Positions 52,723 to 62,554 of a stretch of 64,000 nucleotides of DNA are shown here, piece by piece. A program made the position numbers and the translations under genes. How positions within the stretch are numbered: the stretch's first letter is position 1; the number at the start of each line of letters is the position of its first letter. Source of the stretch: Sphingomonas sp. (GTDB lineage: Bacteria; Pseudomonadota; Alphaproteobacteria; Sphingomonadales; Sphingomonadaceae). The notes under the pieces were generated by a model, which saw only the letters and a list, made by a program, of their open reading frames with translations, did not search any database and was not told the DNA's origin. The stretch lies in contig NZ_JANINP010000007.1 in assembly GCF_024508665.1 (NCBI RefSeq), forward strand, positions 248,001 through 312,000, in the 5' to 3' direction.

Positions 52723-53151
52723 TCAGCCGTTGAGCGTGTGTGTCAGCGTGATCTCGGCGTTGAGCACCTTGGACACCGGACAATTGGCCTTGGCGTCCGC
52801 GGCGATGCGCTCGAACTGCGCGCTGTCGATACCCTCGATATGCGCGGCGAGCGTCAGGTCGGAGCGCGTGATCGCGAAACCTTCGCCCTGTTTGTCGAGC
52901 GTCACTTTCGCGCTGGTCTCGAGCGTGCCGTCGGTAAAGCCCTCACGAGCGAGCGCGAAGCTGAGCGCCATGGTGAAGCAGCTGGCATGCGCCGCCGCTA
53001 TTAATTCCTCCGGATTGGTACCGGGTTCGTCGCCGAAGCGGGTGTTGAAACCGTATTTCTGGTCGCTGAGGACGCCCGATTGGGTCGAGACATGACCGAC
53101 GCCGTCCTTGCCAAACCCTTCATATTTTGCCGATCCGCTGCGTGTAGGCAT
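52723..53151 (-). CDS. OsmC-family peroxide/thiol stress protein
   Basis: A 142-residue OsmC-type protein: GSAKYEGFGKDGVGHVSTQS, GTNPEELIAAAHASCFTMAL with the first catalytic cysteine near 60, and AKANCPVSKVLNAEITLTH with the second near 126. Both redox cysteines are present, so it should reduce organic hydroperoxides. GAGGAA precedes ATG 53151; a longer frame would add a run of unrelated residues. It lies downstream of a strong terminator. Confidence 0.95.
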   Translation of the reverse strand: MPTRSGSAKYEGFGKDGVGHVSTQSGVLSDQKYGFNTRFGDEPGTNPEELIAAAHASCFTMALSFALAREGFTDGTLETSAKVTLDKQGEGFAITRSDLTLAAHIEGIDSAQFERIAADAKANCPVSKVLNAEITLTHTLNG

Positions 53152-53172
53152 CGTGCGTTCCTCATGAAAGAA

Positions 53173-53198
53173 GGGCGCGGTTCTTGCGAACCGCGCCC
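53173..53198. terminator. terminator between the glycine-zipper and OsmC genes
   Basis: Perfect 11-bp stem GGGCGCGGTTC / GAACCGCGCCC with loop TTGC. In minus-strand sense TTCTTTC follows, as expected for the gene ending at 53216; in plus sense CGTTTA follows. Confidence 0.75.
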
Positions 53199-53215
53199 CG
53201 TTTAGCCGTATCGCC

Positions 53216-53521
53216 TTAGCGGCAACGACGCTTCTTGGTGATCGTCTTGTCGATCGCCTGGCCGCCGAACGCGCCGGCGACACCGCCGACGATCGTGCCG
53301 AGGGTCTTGTCGCCACGGCCGGCGACGCCATGGCCGATCAGCGCGCCGGTCACGCCACCGACGACCAGGCCCGTGGTGCCGTTGGACCGGGTGCAATAGG
53401 TACGGCCATCACGACCGCGCCATTCGCGATACTGATGCCGACGCGCGTCGGCCTGGGTGAGCGGCACGACCATCGAAGTAACCATCGATGCCGCGCTGAG
53501 CGCGAGCAGAACTTTACGCAT
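53216..53521 (-). CDS. glycine-zipper 2TM-domain protein, small form
   Basis: A 101-residue exported protein: signal MRKVLLALSAASMVTSMVVP, DARRHQYREWRGRDGRTYCT, then GTTGLVVGGVTGALIGHGVA and TIVGGVAGAFGGQAIDKTI, ending in a basic KKRRCR. It shares the 'RTYC.RS.GTTGL' joint, the two-part zipper and the Cys-Arg end with the 189-residue neighbour, so the two are paralogues. Members of the family (e.g. rickettsial 17-kDa antigen type) are outer-membrane associated. Confidence 0.87.
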   Translation of the reverse strand: MRKVLLALSAASMVTSMVVPLTQADARRHQYREWRGRDGRTYCTRSNGTTGLVVGGVTGALIGHGVAGRGDKTLGTIVGGVAGAFGGQAIDKTITKKRRCR

Positions 53522-53663
53522 AGTGTTTCCCTTGCTTCCTTGTGGATGTGATTCAATGCCGGGTGCGTAACGTTCCCGCGACGATTGGGTTGCATGGCGT
53601 GCCGAATCCGGGACGAAATGATGCTGCGAAACTTTGTTTCAACGCTGCTCCGATCTGTGCACG

Positions 53664-53681
53664 TTATCCACGTTATCCACA
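53664..53681 (+). other. two tandem DnaA-box-like 9-mers
   Basis: TTATCCACG (53664-53672) and TTATCCACA (53673-53681) are direct, abutting copies; the second matches the consensus DnaA box exactly. A weaker TGTGGATGT lies at 53541-53549 on the opposite orientation. The context is a 1.25-kb non-coding stretch. This alone does not show an origin. Confidence 0.5.
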
Positions 53682-54596
53682 GCCTCGCGTAGGTGTTTCC
53701 TGCTTGGTGCGACTCGGCTTTGGTGACAGCATGATGACATCAGGAACGAGAGCGGTTCACCGAGAAATCGGAAGAAAGTTCAAGAACTTGATCTTCGAAA
53801 TTTGCGTCCGACCCGCAAGGGAAGGAAGGCGGTTTCGAGGTAGGGACGGCAGCGCTGCTGCGTCCGAATGGAGCGTGCAAGCGCGACGGCCGGACTATGC
53901 ATCTGACGGACCGAACGCGACCGGAAAGCTTTCGAGCGAACGGGCGCGGCTCGCGACGGAACGCTGTTCATCGAGCCGGGCAACCGGGGAAATGAAAGGG
54001 GCACTGCAGCGACGCAGCGAAGATAGCATGCTTCGGCAGAGGATCTTCGTAAGGCCGCTGGTGGCCGGGATCGCTGAGACTCTTCGGATGATCGCGCCCG
54101 GCCCCGACGACCGAGCCGGGAAGCTCTGGTGGGTCTTCGGACTAAACCGAGTGGAACGGAGCGATGCCAGGGCAGCTTTCGGGCCGGCCGGGCAAAGCAA
54201 ATCGCGATGGACGAAATGCCTTCGGGTGGTTCGGCCGGAGCGGCGCCTAGCGAGGAACGTCGCAAGACGATCCGAACGAAGCGAAACGCGAGATTCCAGG
54301 GACTTTCGGGTCCGAGGGGTGGAGCGATCCGGGAAGGACGAAGTGTCTTCGGACAGTTCGACCGGAACGGTGCGAAGGGAGGAACGTCGCAAGACGATCC
54401 GAACGGAGCAAAGCGCGAAACCTGGCGCCGTCTTCGGACAGCACGGGCGTAGCGAGCCGCCGAAACCAGAAAGCGCGGTCAGGTCGCAAGACGTGGCGAG
54501 CGGATCGAAGTCCGGCGACAGGGGAGTCGGTGGCAACACCGGCTCCCCAATTGCGTTTTGGGGGCGGCGCGATCGCGTTGGCGAGGCATATTTCTC
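53682..54596. repeat. non-coding purine-rich region with 127-bp-period direct repeats
   Basis: No credible gene: both long open frames are arginine/serine low-complexity and lack ribosome binding sites. Two adjacent copies of a repeat are clear, 54176-54302 and 54303-54429. They match at CTTTCGGG (54176/54303) and GAGGAACGTCGCAAGACGAT (54252/54379), giving a constant 127-base offset. Partial, degraded relatives (TCTTCGGAC, GAACGGAGCGATG, GTCGCAAGACG) extend on both sides from about 53915 to 54500. Since 127 is not a multiple of three, protein repeats are unlikely; a structured RNA, decayed array or protein-binding region is possible. Confidence 0.7.
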
Positions 54597-54704
54597 GTCA
54601 TCCCCGCGAAAGCGGGGACCCATCTCCCGATCGATCAGCTTGCCAAACAGTCGTGGCGCTTGTGGCGCCTCTCCGAGCTGGGTCCCCGCTTTCGCGGGGA
54701 TGAC
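54597..54704. repeat. CCCCGCTTTCGCGGGG-type palindromic element
   Basis: About 108 bp starting GTCATCCCCGCGAAAGCGGG and ending CCCGCTTTCGCGGGGATGAC (perfect complement, about 20 bp). It is another relative of the GTCA...TGAC palindromes, with a larger, unrelated interior. It sits directly upstream of the TRIC-type gene. Confidence 0.88.
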
Positions 54705-54779
54705 GAGCTTGGAAATGGATCGCTTCGACAAGCCCAAAGCCGGTGGCGAAGCTTGGTGGGGCGCGCTACCCATGATGCA

Positions 54780-55406
54780 ATGCTTCCCCACACTCCCGAA
54801 TGGCTCCCCGCGATCGCGCCCTGGCTCGATCTTGCCGGCCTCGTCGTGTTCGCGGCATCGGGCGCGCTCGCGGCCGCGCGGCGGGGACAGACGATGGTCA
54901 CGCTCTGCTTTTTCGCGTTGGTGACCGGCGTCGGCGGCGGGACGGTGCGCGATCTGTTGATCGGGGCGCCGGTCTTCTGGATCCATGACAGCCGCGCGGC
55001 GGCCGCTTGCCTGGTGGTGGCGTTCGCGGTGTGGTTGACGCCCGTCGCGTGGTGGCGTGGCCAGGCGCTCGATTGGTTCGACGCGATCGGGCTCGCCGCT
55101 TATGCCGTGTTCGGGGCAGCCAAGGCGATCGGGTTCGGCGTACCCCCCGTGCCGGCGGCGTTGATGGGCGTCGTCACGGCGTGCGTCGGCGGCATCATCC
55201 GCGACGTGCTGGCGGGCGAGCCATCGATCATCATGCGCCCCGAAATTTACGTCACCGCGGCTGCGCTGGCGTCGGGGTCTTATGTCGCCTTGGGGCTGCT
55301 CGGCGTGCCGCTGCCGATCGCCGCCGGGATTGCGGCCGTTGCCGGGTTCAGCCTGCGCGCGGCGGCTCTGCGCTGGAAGCTCGCGCTGCCGGCGTATCGC
55401 AAGTGA
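54780..55406 (+). CDS. trimeric intracellular cation channel family (UPF0126/YadS-like)
   Basis: A 208-residue membrane protein made of two repeated halves. LVVFAASGALAAARRGQTMV and FFALVTGVGGGTVRDLLIG in the first, AIGLAAYAVFGAAKAIGFG and VVTACVGGIIRDVLAGEPSI in the second; the GGG.xRD/GG.IRD repeats are the family signature. Homologues form homotrimeric potassium-selective channels in bacteria. The ATG has no strong ribosome binding site; the start is therefore less certain. Confidence 0.9.
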   Translation: MLPHTPEWLPAIAPWLDLAGLVVFAASGALAAARRGQTMVTLCFFALVTGVGGGTVRDLLIGAPVFWIHDSRAAAACLVVAFAVWLTPVAWWRGQALDWFDAIGLAAYAVFGAAKAIGFGVPPVPAALMGVVTACVGGIIRDVLAGEPSIIMRPEIYVTAAALASGSYVALGLLGVPLPIAAGIAAVAGFSLRAAALRWKLALPAYRK

Positions 55407-55413
55407 TCCTGAC

Positions 55414-55977
55414 CTAACCCCGAACCAGGCCGACCTCGCTAAATGGCTTGGGTTCGACCGGCGGGATGGCGGCGTCGTTGAGCTCGCGCTGCCAGAAACC
55501 GATGTCGATCCACCGGCCGTGCTTGAACCCCAGTTCACGCAAGACGCCCTGGCGACGGAAGCCCGCGGCCTCATGCAGGCCGATCGAATAATCGTTGGGC
55601 AACGAGATCACGCTGACCGCCTGGACGAATCCCTGGGCACGCAGCGTATTGATCAGCGCCGGGTAGAGCAGCCGCCCCACGCCCTGGCCCTGCACCGGCC
55701 CGGAGACATAGATCGAGGTTTCGACGACATAGCGATAGGCCGGCCGCTCACGAAACCTGGTGGCATAGGCATAAGCCAGCACCGCATCGCCATCGGCCTC
55801 GCCGTTGGTCGCGACGATCCAGGGATAGAGGCCGTCGCTCGCCGTCATGCGGTTGCGCATCGCGCGGGCATCCGGCGCCTCTGTTTCGAACGATACCGTG
55901 CCGGTCAGGACATAAGGCGCGTAGATCGCGGCGATCGACGCGGCATCGTCCGGCCGCGCCGGGCGTAGCGCGATCAC
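55414..55977 (-). CDS. GNAT-family N-acetyltransferase
   Basis: A 187-residue acetyltransferase of the phosphinothricin/Pat type: LRPARPDDAASIAAIYAPYV, TGTVSFETEAPD, SIYVSGPVQGQGVGRLLYPA (acetyl-CoA loop) and LPNDYSIGLHEAAGFRRQGV near the C-terminus. The GTG start overlaps the sppA stop (GTGA). Substrate may be methionine derivatives, amines or an antibiotic-like compound; the sequence does not decide. Confidence 0.9.
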   Translation of the reverse strand: MIALRPARPDDAASIAAIYAPYVLTGTVSFETEAPDARAMRNRMTASDGLYPWIVATNGEADGDAVLAYAYATRFRERPAYRYVVETSIYVSGPVQGQGVGRLLYPALINTLRAQGFVQAVSVISLPNDYSIGLHEAAGFRRQGVLRELGFKHGRWIDIGFWQRELNDAAIPPVEPKPFSEVGLVRG

Positions 55978-57872
55978 TGCCAGATCGCCTTGATCAGCAT
56001 CTGCGCGAGCGTGCGGTCGTCGGCATCGGCACGCGCGTCGGAGAAACCGCCGCATTCGAGGCAGCGCGCCTGCACCGAACTCGCCGTCGCCAGTCGCTTG
56101 GCATCGCCCAACGCGCGCGCGAATACGTCCTGGCGCTGTGCCGCGAGCATCGCGAACACGTCGCCCGCCTTGGCGTCGTCGGTCGCGCTCGAATCGTCAT
56201 CGTCCTTGTCGGCCAGACCCTGGACCAGCTTGGCGAACCAGCCGGGCTGTTTCTCCAGATAGACGCGGCGGACGTTCTTCGGATCGATTCCGGCGCGCTT
56301 GGCGGCTTCGGCAACGGCGTCGTCGAGCGAGCCGAAGCGATCGACCAGCCCGAGCTGATGCGCGGTGCCGCCGTCCCAGACGCGGCCCTGGCCGATCTCG
56401 TCCACCCGCTGCGGTGTCATCTTGCGCGCGGCGGCGACGCGGCCGATGAATTCGGCATAGCCATGTTCGATCGACGCCTGCAGGATCGAATCGACTTGCG
56501 GATTGGTGCCGCCATAGACGTCGGGCTGGCCCGACAGGGGCGTGGTCTTCACCCCGTCGGTGGTGATGCCGAGCTTCTTCAGCGAATTCTCGAAGGTCGG
56601 GATGATGCCGAAGATGCCGATCGATCCGGTGATCGTGTTGGGCTCTGCGAACACGACGTCGCCGGCGGTCGACACCCAATAGCCGCCCGACGCGGCGAGC
56701 CCGCCCATCGAGACGACGATCGGCAGCTTCTGTGCCTTGGCCTCGAGCACCGCCTTGCGGATCGTCTCCGACGCCAGCGCCGAGCCGCCAGGCGAGTCGA
56801 TGCGGACGACGAGCGCCTTGAGATCCTTCTTGGCGAGGCCGTCGAGCACCGCCTTGGCGATCGTGTCGCCGCCTGCGGTGCCGGGCCCGGCCTTGCCGTC
56901 GACGATGTCGCCGGCGACCGTCACGATGCCGATCTTGTCGCCCGATGTGGCCATCGGGTGCGCGGCGGCGAAATCGTCATATTTGATCGCGGCGAAGGTG
57001 CCGGCGATCTTCTTCGGGCCATCGCCCGCCAATTGGGCAACGCGCTTGCCGAAGGCGAGCCGGTCGCCGAGCTTGTCGACCAGCCCCGATGCGAGGTTGG
57101 CGTGGGCGATATCGCCCTTGGTCGCGGCGATCGCCTGATCGGGCGCGGTCAGGAAGGCGTCGATCTGCGCCTTGGGCCGCGCCTTATGGACCAAATCCTT
57201 CCACTGGCTGAAGATCGACGCATAGAGCGCGGTCAGCGCCTCTTTCGCTTCGGGCGACTGGGCGTCGCGTTCATAGGGTTCGACGAACGACTTGAACTTG
57301 CCGACGCGATAGACGTGGACGTTGACGCCGAGCTTGTCGATCAGGCCCTTGTAATAGAGCTGGTTGCCGCCCGGGCCCATGAACAAAGTTCCGCCCATCG
57401 GGTTGAGCCAGACCTCGCTGGCATTCGCGGCGAGCAGATAGCTGCCGTCGGTATAAGCGGTGGCATAAGCCAGCACCGGCTTGCCCGATGCCTTGACCCG
57501 GCCGAGCGCGTTGGCGACCTCAGTCACCGCGGCAGGATAGCCGCCGCCATAACCGTCCAGATCGAGAACGACGACCTTGACCCGCGTATCATCCTTGGCC
57601 GCGTCGATCGCGCGGACCAGGTCGCGCAGGCGGAATTGATGTTGCGCGCGGCTGCCCTGCATTGCGGCGAACGGGCTGACATTCTCCGGCTGTTCGACGA
57701 TCGGTCCGTCGAGCTTGAGCAACAACGCACCGTCGCGGACCGAGCTGTTGGGCTTGGCCGACAGAGCGGCGAACAGCATGCCGAAAAACAGCAGCATGAA
57801 GATCAGGACCAGGCCGTCCTTGATCCCGACCAATATCTTCCAGGCGCCGCGTACCAGTTTCACGTCGATCAT
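55974..57872 (-). CDS. sppA: signal peptide peptidase SppA, 67K type
   Basis: A 632-residue inner-membrane serine protease that degrades leftover signal peptides. One N-terminal membrane helix (GLVLIFMLLFFGMLFAALSA), then two tandem ClpP-like domains. The catalytic lysine lies in YRVGKFKSFVEPYERDAQ (about 190) and the serine in VSMGGLAASGGYWVSTAG (about 390). The tail (about 30 residues after ATASSVQARCLECGG) is an unusual extension with two cysteines and acidic residues, not part of the usual domain. Confidence 0.95.
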   Translation of the reverse strand: MIDVKLVRGAWKILVGIKDGLVLIFMLLFFGMLFAALSAKPNSSVRDGALLLKLDGPIVEQPENVSPFAAMQGSRAQHQFRLRDLVRAIDAAKDDTRVKVVVLDLDGYGGGYPAAVTEVANALGRVKASGKPVLAYATAYTDGSYLLAANASEVWLNPMGGTLFMGPGGNQLYYKGLIDKLGVNVHVYRVGKFKSFVEPYERDAQSPEAKEALTALYASIFSQWKDLVHKARPKAQIDAFLTAPDQAIAATKGDIAHANLASGLVDKLGDRLAFGKRVAQLAGDGPKKIAGTFAAIKYDDFAAAHPMATSGDKIGIVTVAGDIVDGKAGPGTAGGDTIAKAVLDGLAKKDLKALVVRIDSPGGSALASETIRKAVLEAKAQKLPIVVSMGGLAASGGYWVSTAGDVVFAEPNTITGSIGIFGIIPTFENSLKKLGITTDGVKTTPLSGQPDVYGGTNPQVDSILQASIEHGYAEFIGRVAAARKMTPQRVDEIGQGRVWDGGTAHQLGLVDRFGSLDDAVAEAAKRAGIDPKNVRRVYLEKQPGWFAKLVQGLADKDDDDSSATDDAKAGDVFAMLAAQRQDVFARALGDAKRLATASSVQARCLECGGFSDARADADDRTLAQMLIKAIWQ

Positions 57873-57996
57873 CTCCCCGCTGCGTCATGCAGCGTGTCGT
57901 AAAGCCGCCCTAGCCGCAAGTGTGATGGTTGAGCAATACGCGTTTGGAAGGGCGCGCTCACGGCATGTCCCGCTTTCGCTCGCCTTCATCCCGATC

Positions 57997-58085
57997 GTCA
58001 CCACAGACTTGTTCCTGGGCCGAACGCTCCACAATGGAGTGCAGCCATTGTTGTACCTTGGATGCCGGAACAAGTCCGGCATGAC
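57997..58085. repeat. 89-bp palindromic element, copy E (inverted)
   Basis: Starts GTCACCACAGACTTGTTCCT and ends GGATGCCGGAACAAGTCCGGCATGAC; exactly 89 bp. It sits in the 357-bp gap between the divergent sppA and MATE genes. The remainder of this gap holds only a GGCCCCACC fragment related to the element at 30698-30797. Confidence 0.88.
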
Positions 58086-58229
58086 GGCGTGGGGGCGGGA
58101 ATGGGGGGTGCCTGGGCAGGTCGCCTGCGGATAGGCCCCACCCAAACGCATTCAGTGAGGGGAGAGGCCTCTGCCTCGCGCCCCGAGGTGTTGCCGCCCG
58201 CCAATACACGCCCTAGAGCCACCGTCCCC

Positions 58230-59633
58230 ATGTCCGCTCTAGCTGCCCCCATGCCGTTGGCCGGCTCTGCTCCCGCCTCGACACGGGACGAACTGACGGC
58301 GCTGCTGCGTCTGTCCGCGCCGCTGGTCGGCGCCAACCTGTTGCAGATGGGCGTCTATGCGGTCGACGTGATGTTCGTGGCGCGGCTGGGCGCGATCGAT
58401 TTTGCCGCATCGACGCTCGGCGTCTTTCTTCTCAGCCTGGTGATGTGGGCGCTGATCGGCATGACGGGTGCCTGCGCGCCGATCATCGCCGCCGAACTGG
58501 GCGCGCGGGCGCACGCGGTGCGCCAGGTACGACGGTCGTTCCGCATGGCCATGTGGCTGGGGCTGCTCGCTGGCCTGATCGCGATGGGCATGCTCGCCTT
58601 CGGCCAGCAAATCCTGCTCACGCTCGGCCAGGATCCCCATGTCGCGGCGCGGACGGGCGCGTTTCTCGATATCCTTTTATGGGTGATGCTGCCCAATCTC
58701 TGGGCGGGCGTCATGCGTACCGTTGCCGCCGCGCTCGGCCGCCCGGGATGGGCAATGCTGGTAACGGCGGGGGCCTTGGGCGTGAATGCCTTGGGCAACT
58801 GGCTCCTGGTGTTCGGGAATGCAGGCTTTCCGGCGATGGGGCTCGAAGGGTCGGCGACCGCCAGCCTGGTCACGGCGTCGATGATGATGCTGGCCTACAC
58901 CGCGATCCTCGCCTTCGACCGCAAGCTGCGACGCTATCGGCTGTTCGGCAAATGGTGGCTGCCGCATTGGCGCCGGCTCTGGGAGATCGTCAAACTCGGC
59001 ACGCCGATCGCCATCGTGTTCACGCTCGAAGGCGGGCTGTTCGGTGGTGCTGCGTTCCTGATGGGCTTGATCGGCGTGACCGAGGTCGCCGCGCATGCGA
59101 TCGCGCTCAACATTGCCGCGCTCGCCTTTCAGGTGCCGTTCGGCATCGCACAGGCGGCGACGATCCGGGTCGGCATGGCCTATGGCGCGCGCAACCGCGT
59201 GTGGATCGGCCGCGCCGGCTGGGCGTCGATCGTGACCGGCACGGGTTTCATGGTGGTGACCGCCACGACGATCTGGGTCGCGCCGAGGCTGATCGTCGGC
59301 ATTTATGTCGATGTCGACGACCCGGCGCGCGCACGGGAAGTGACGCTGGCGATCCAATATCTCGCGGTCGCCGCGATGTTCCAGCTGTTCGACGGGGCGC
59401 AAGCCGTCGCGGCGGGCGCGTTGCGCGGACTGCAGGACACGCGCATCCCGATGGTGGTCGCGGCGTTCGGCTATTGGGTGGCGGGGTTCGGCACCGCGAT
59501 TCTGCTCGGCTTTCATTTGCATTGGCAAGGCGTCGGCATCTGGGTTGGACTTGCCGTCGGACTGGCGGTGGTGTCGGCGCTGCTGGTCACGCGCTGGGCG
59601 ATGCGCGATCGGTTGGGGCTGTTGCCCGGCTGA
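58230..59633 (+). CDS. MATE-family efflux transporter
   Basis: A 467-residue inner-membrane protein with about 12 helices. LLRLSAPLVGANLLQMGVYA, DVMFVARLGAIDFAASTLGV (the MATE N-lobe motif) and LEGSATASLVTASMMMLAYT are diagnostic, and the second lobe repeats them (FGIAQAATIRVGMAYGARN). Cation-coupled export of drugs or cationic metabolites is likely. No Shine-Dalgarno is obvious before ATG 58230; ATG 58251 is a possible alternative. Confidence 0.93.
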   Translation: MSALAAPMPLAGSAPASTRDELTALLRLSAPLVGANLLQMGVYAVDVMFVARLGAIDFAASTLGVFLLSLVMWALIGMTGACAPIIAAELGARAHAVRQVRRSFRMAMWLGLLAGLIAMGMLAFGQQILLTLGQDPHVAARTGAFLDILLWVMLPNLWAGVMRTVAAALGRPGWAMLVTAGALGVNALGNWLLVFGNAGFPAMGLEGSATASLVTASMMMLAYTAILAFDRKLRRYRLFGKWWLPHWRRLWEIVKLGTPIAIVFTLEGGLFGGAAFLMGLIGVTEVAAHAIALNIAALAFQVPFGIAQAATIRVGMAYGARNRVWIGRAGWASIVTGTGFMVVTATTIWVAPRLIVGIYVDVDDPARAREVTLAIQYLAVAAMFQLFDGAQAVAAGALRGLQDTRIPMVVAAFGYWVAGFGTAILLGFHLHWQGVGIWVGLAVGLAVVSALLVTRWAMRDRLGLLPG

Positions 59634-59694
59634 CCGCTTCATCGCGGCTTCGATCCATCTCGCCACGTCGATGCAAAAGATTTGTTCCGCCCCG

Positions 59695-59723
59695 TTGACG
59701 TGTTGGAGGTCGAGACACATATG
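59695..59723 (+). promoter_or_regulatory. groESL promoter
   Basis: TTGACG (59695-59700) and CATATG (59718-59723) separated by 17 bases, ending eight bases before the CIRCE element. The -35 fits a vegetative promoter; an overlapping heat-shock sigma promoter is possible because the -10 region resembles CACATAT. Confidence 0.7.
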
Positions 59724-59730
59724 CGCGGCG

Positions 59731-59757
59731 TTGGCACTCGGGGGAATCGAGTGCTAA
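59731..59757. promoter_or_regulatory. CIRCE operator (HrcA binding site) upstream of groES
   Basis: TTGGCACTC-N9-GAGTGCTAA against the consensus TTAGCACTC-N9-GAGTGCTAA; one mismatch in the left arm. It lies 34 bases before the groES start, in the usual position overlapping the transcript start. It predicts repression of groESL by HrcA at normal temperature; hrcA is not in the window. Confidence 0.95.
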
Positions 59758-59791
59758 TTGCAAATTCACTCTGCTTGAGGGACTCACGCAA

Positions 59792-60079
59792 ATGAACTTT
59801 CGTCCGTTGCATGACCGCGTCCTCGTCCGCCGTGTTGAGGCGGAAGAGAAGACTGCGGGCGGGATCATCATCCCCGACACCGCCAAGGAAAAGCCGCAGG
59901 AAGGCGAAGTCGTCGCCGCCGGCAGCGGCGCCAAGAGCGAGGACGGCAAGGTTACGCCGCTCGACGTCAAGGCCGGCGACCGCATCCTGTTCGGCAAATG
60001 GTCGGGCACCGAGGTCAAGGTCAATGGCGAAGACCTGCTGATCATGAAGGAATCCGACATCCTTGGGATCGTCGGCTGA
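59792..60079 (+). CDS. groES: co-chaperonin GroES
   Basis: A 95-residue, seven-fold ring co-chaperonin: [20 protein letters not shown], then the mobile loop [18 protein letters not shown], with the IIIP anchor, and the roof region [20 protein letters not shown]. It caps GroEL during protein folding. Controlled by the CIRCE element and promoter just upstream; groEL follows after a palindromic repeat. Confidence 0.98.
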   Translation: MNFRPLHDRVLVRRVEAEEKTAGGIIIPDTAKEKPQEGEVVAAGSGAKSEDGKVTPLDVKAGDRILFGKWSGTEVKVNGEDLLIMKESDILGIVG

Positions 60080-60086
60080 TCATGAT

Positions 60087-61833
<1,747 letters not shown>

Positions 61834-61957
61834 TTTTGGACGGGAGCAGCGAACGCTGCTCCCGATACGAAATCGGAACGGCCGGCGGGCTTCGGCCTCT
61901 GGCCGAAGTCCCGTCCGACGTCAGGCAGCGGCTTCGCCGCTGCCCCGACCAGACAAA

Positions 61958-61997
61958 AGAAGGGCCGGTGGAGCGATCCGCCGGCTCTTCTTTTTTA
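61958..61997 (+). terminator. terminator of the groESL operon
   Basis: A 15-bp stem AGAAGGGCCGGTGGA / TCCGCCGGCTCTTCT (with two G-T pairs), loop GCGA, followed by TTTTTT. It comes about 125 bases after the groEL stop, itself after another partially paired stretch. Confidence 0.9.
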
Positions 61998-62002
61998 CGA
62001 GA

Positions 62003-62494
62003 TCAGTGCCGATCGGACGGGTCGAAGCCTCGCGACCACGCGAATGCTCTCAGGTAATCCGGTACCGCGGCGGTTATCGAGGCGATCCATTCATCCCAGT
62101 CCGATTGTCGAAGCGAGGCCGGATGCGCGGCCATCAATTCGTCCCAACCGGAGTGGTGGTCGCCAACGATCTCATCCCGCGCTCGTCGTCGTTCGGCCAG
62201 GGAATGCCCCTCGGAGTCGAGCAATGCCGGCGGAACGGCCGACGAGGTGAACGTCGCCAGCGCGTCGAGCCAGTGCTTCTTCGTTTTCAGGATGCGTGCG
62301 TCGCCGAAGTCGGTTTCAAAATAGTCGTTTTCCTGGCCGATGAGTTCGCGAGCGGCGGCACGCATCGCTTCGACGAAGCGGCCCTCCTCTCCGGCGAGGA
62401 CGCGTAATCCCAGCAAGCAATAATATGGTCTGAACCAATCGGTGCTGAACAGGAGCACGCACTGGTCAGCCGAATTGCAATGGCCGTCTTCCAT
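62003..62494 (-). CDS. hypothetical protein
   Basis: A 163-residue, soluble, acidic protein with no family I recognise: FSTDWFRPYYCLLGLRVLAG, EGRFVEAMRAAARELIGQEN, DYFETDFGDARILKTKKHWL and WDEWIASITAAVPDYLRAFA. Tryptophans are frequent and the helices look amphipathic. It has no signal peptide. ATG 62494 has no ribosome binding site; upstream GTG 62503 and ATG 62509 in other frames leave the start uncertain. Codon use is less strictly GC-ending than in its neighbours, which may point to acquisition. Confidence 0.65.
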   Translation of the reverse strand: MEDGHCNSADQCVLLFSTDWFRPYYCLLGLRVLAGEEGRFVEAMRAAARELIGQENDYFETDFGDARILKTKKHWLDALATFTSSAVPPALLDSEGHSLAERRRARDEIVGDHHSGWDELMAAHPASLRQSDWDEWIASITAAVPDYLRAFAWSRGFDPSDRH

Positions 62495-62554
62495 ACCGCG
62501 CACATACCGGCAAGACGTTAACGGGTCGCGGCGATGCGGCGGTTGGGAAAACGA

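Noticed and set aside
53541-53690. Chromosomal replication origin
   Set aside because: Only two good DnaA boxes and no clear AT-rich unwinding element or adjacent origin-type genes; recorded as a site, not an origin.
53542-54924. A 460-codon plus-strand open frame, and a 559-codon minus-strand frame over 53895-55574
   Set aside because: Both are arginine/serine low-complexity, cross clear palindromic repeats, overlap the TRIC-type and GNAT genes and carry the 127-bp repeat in shifting frames.
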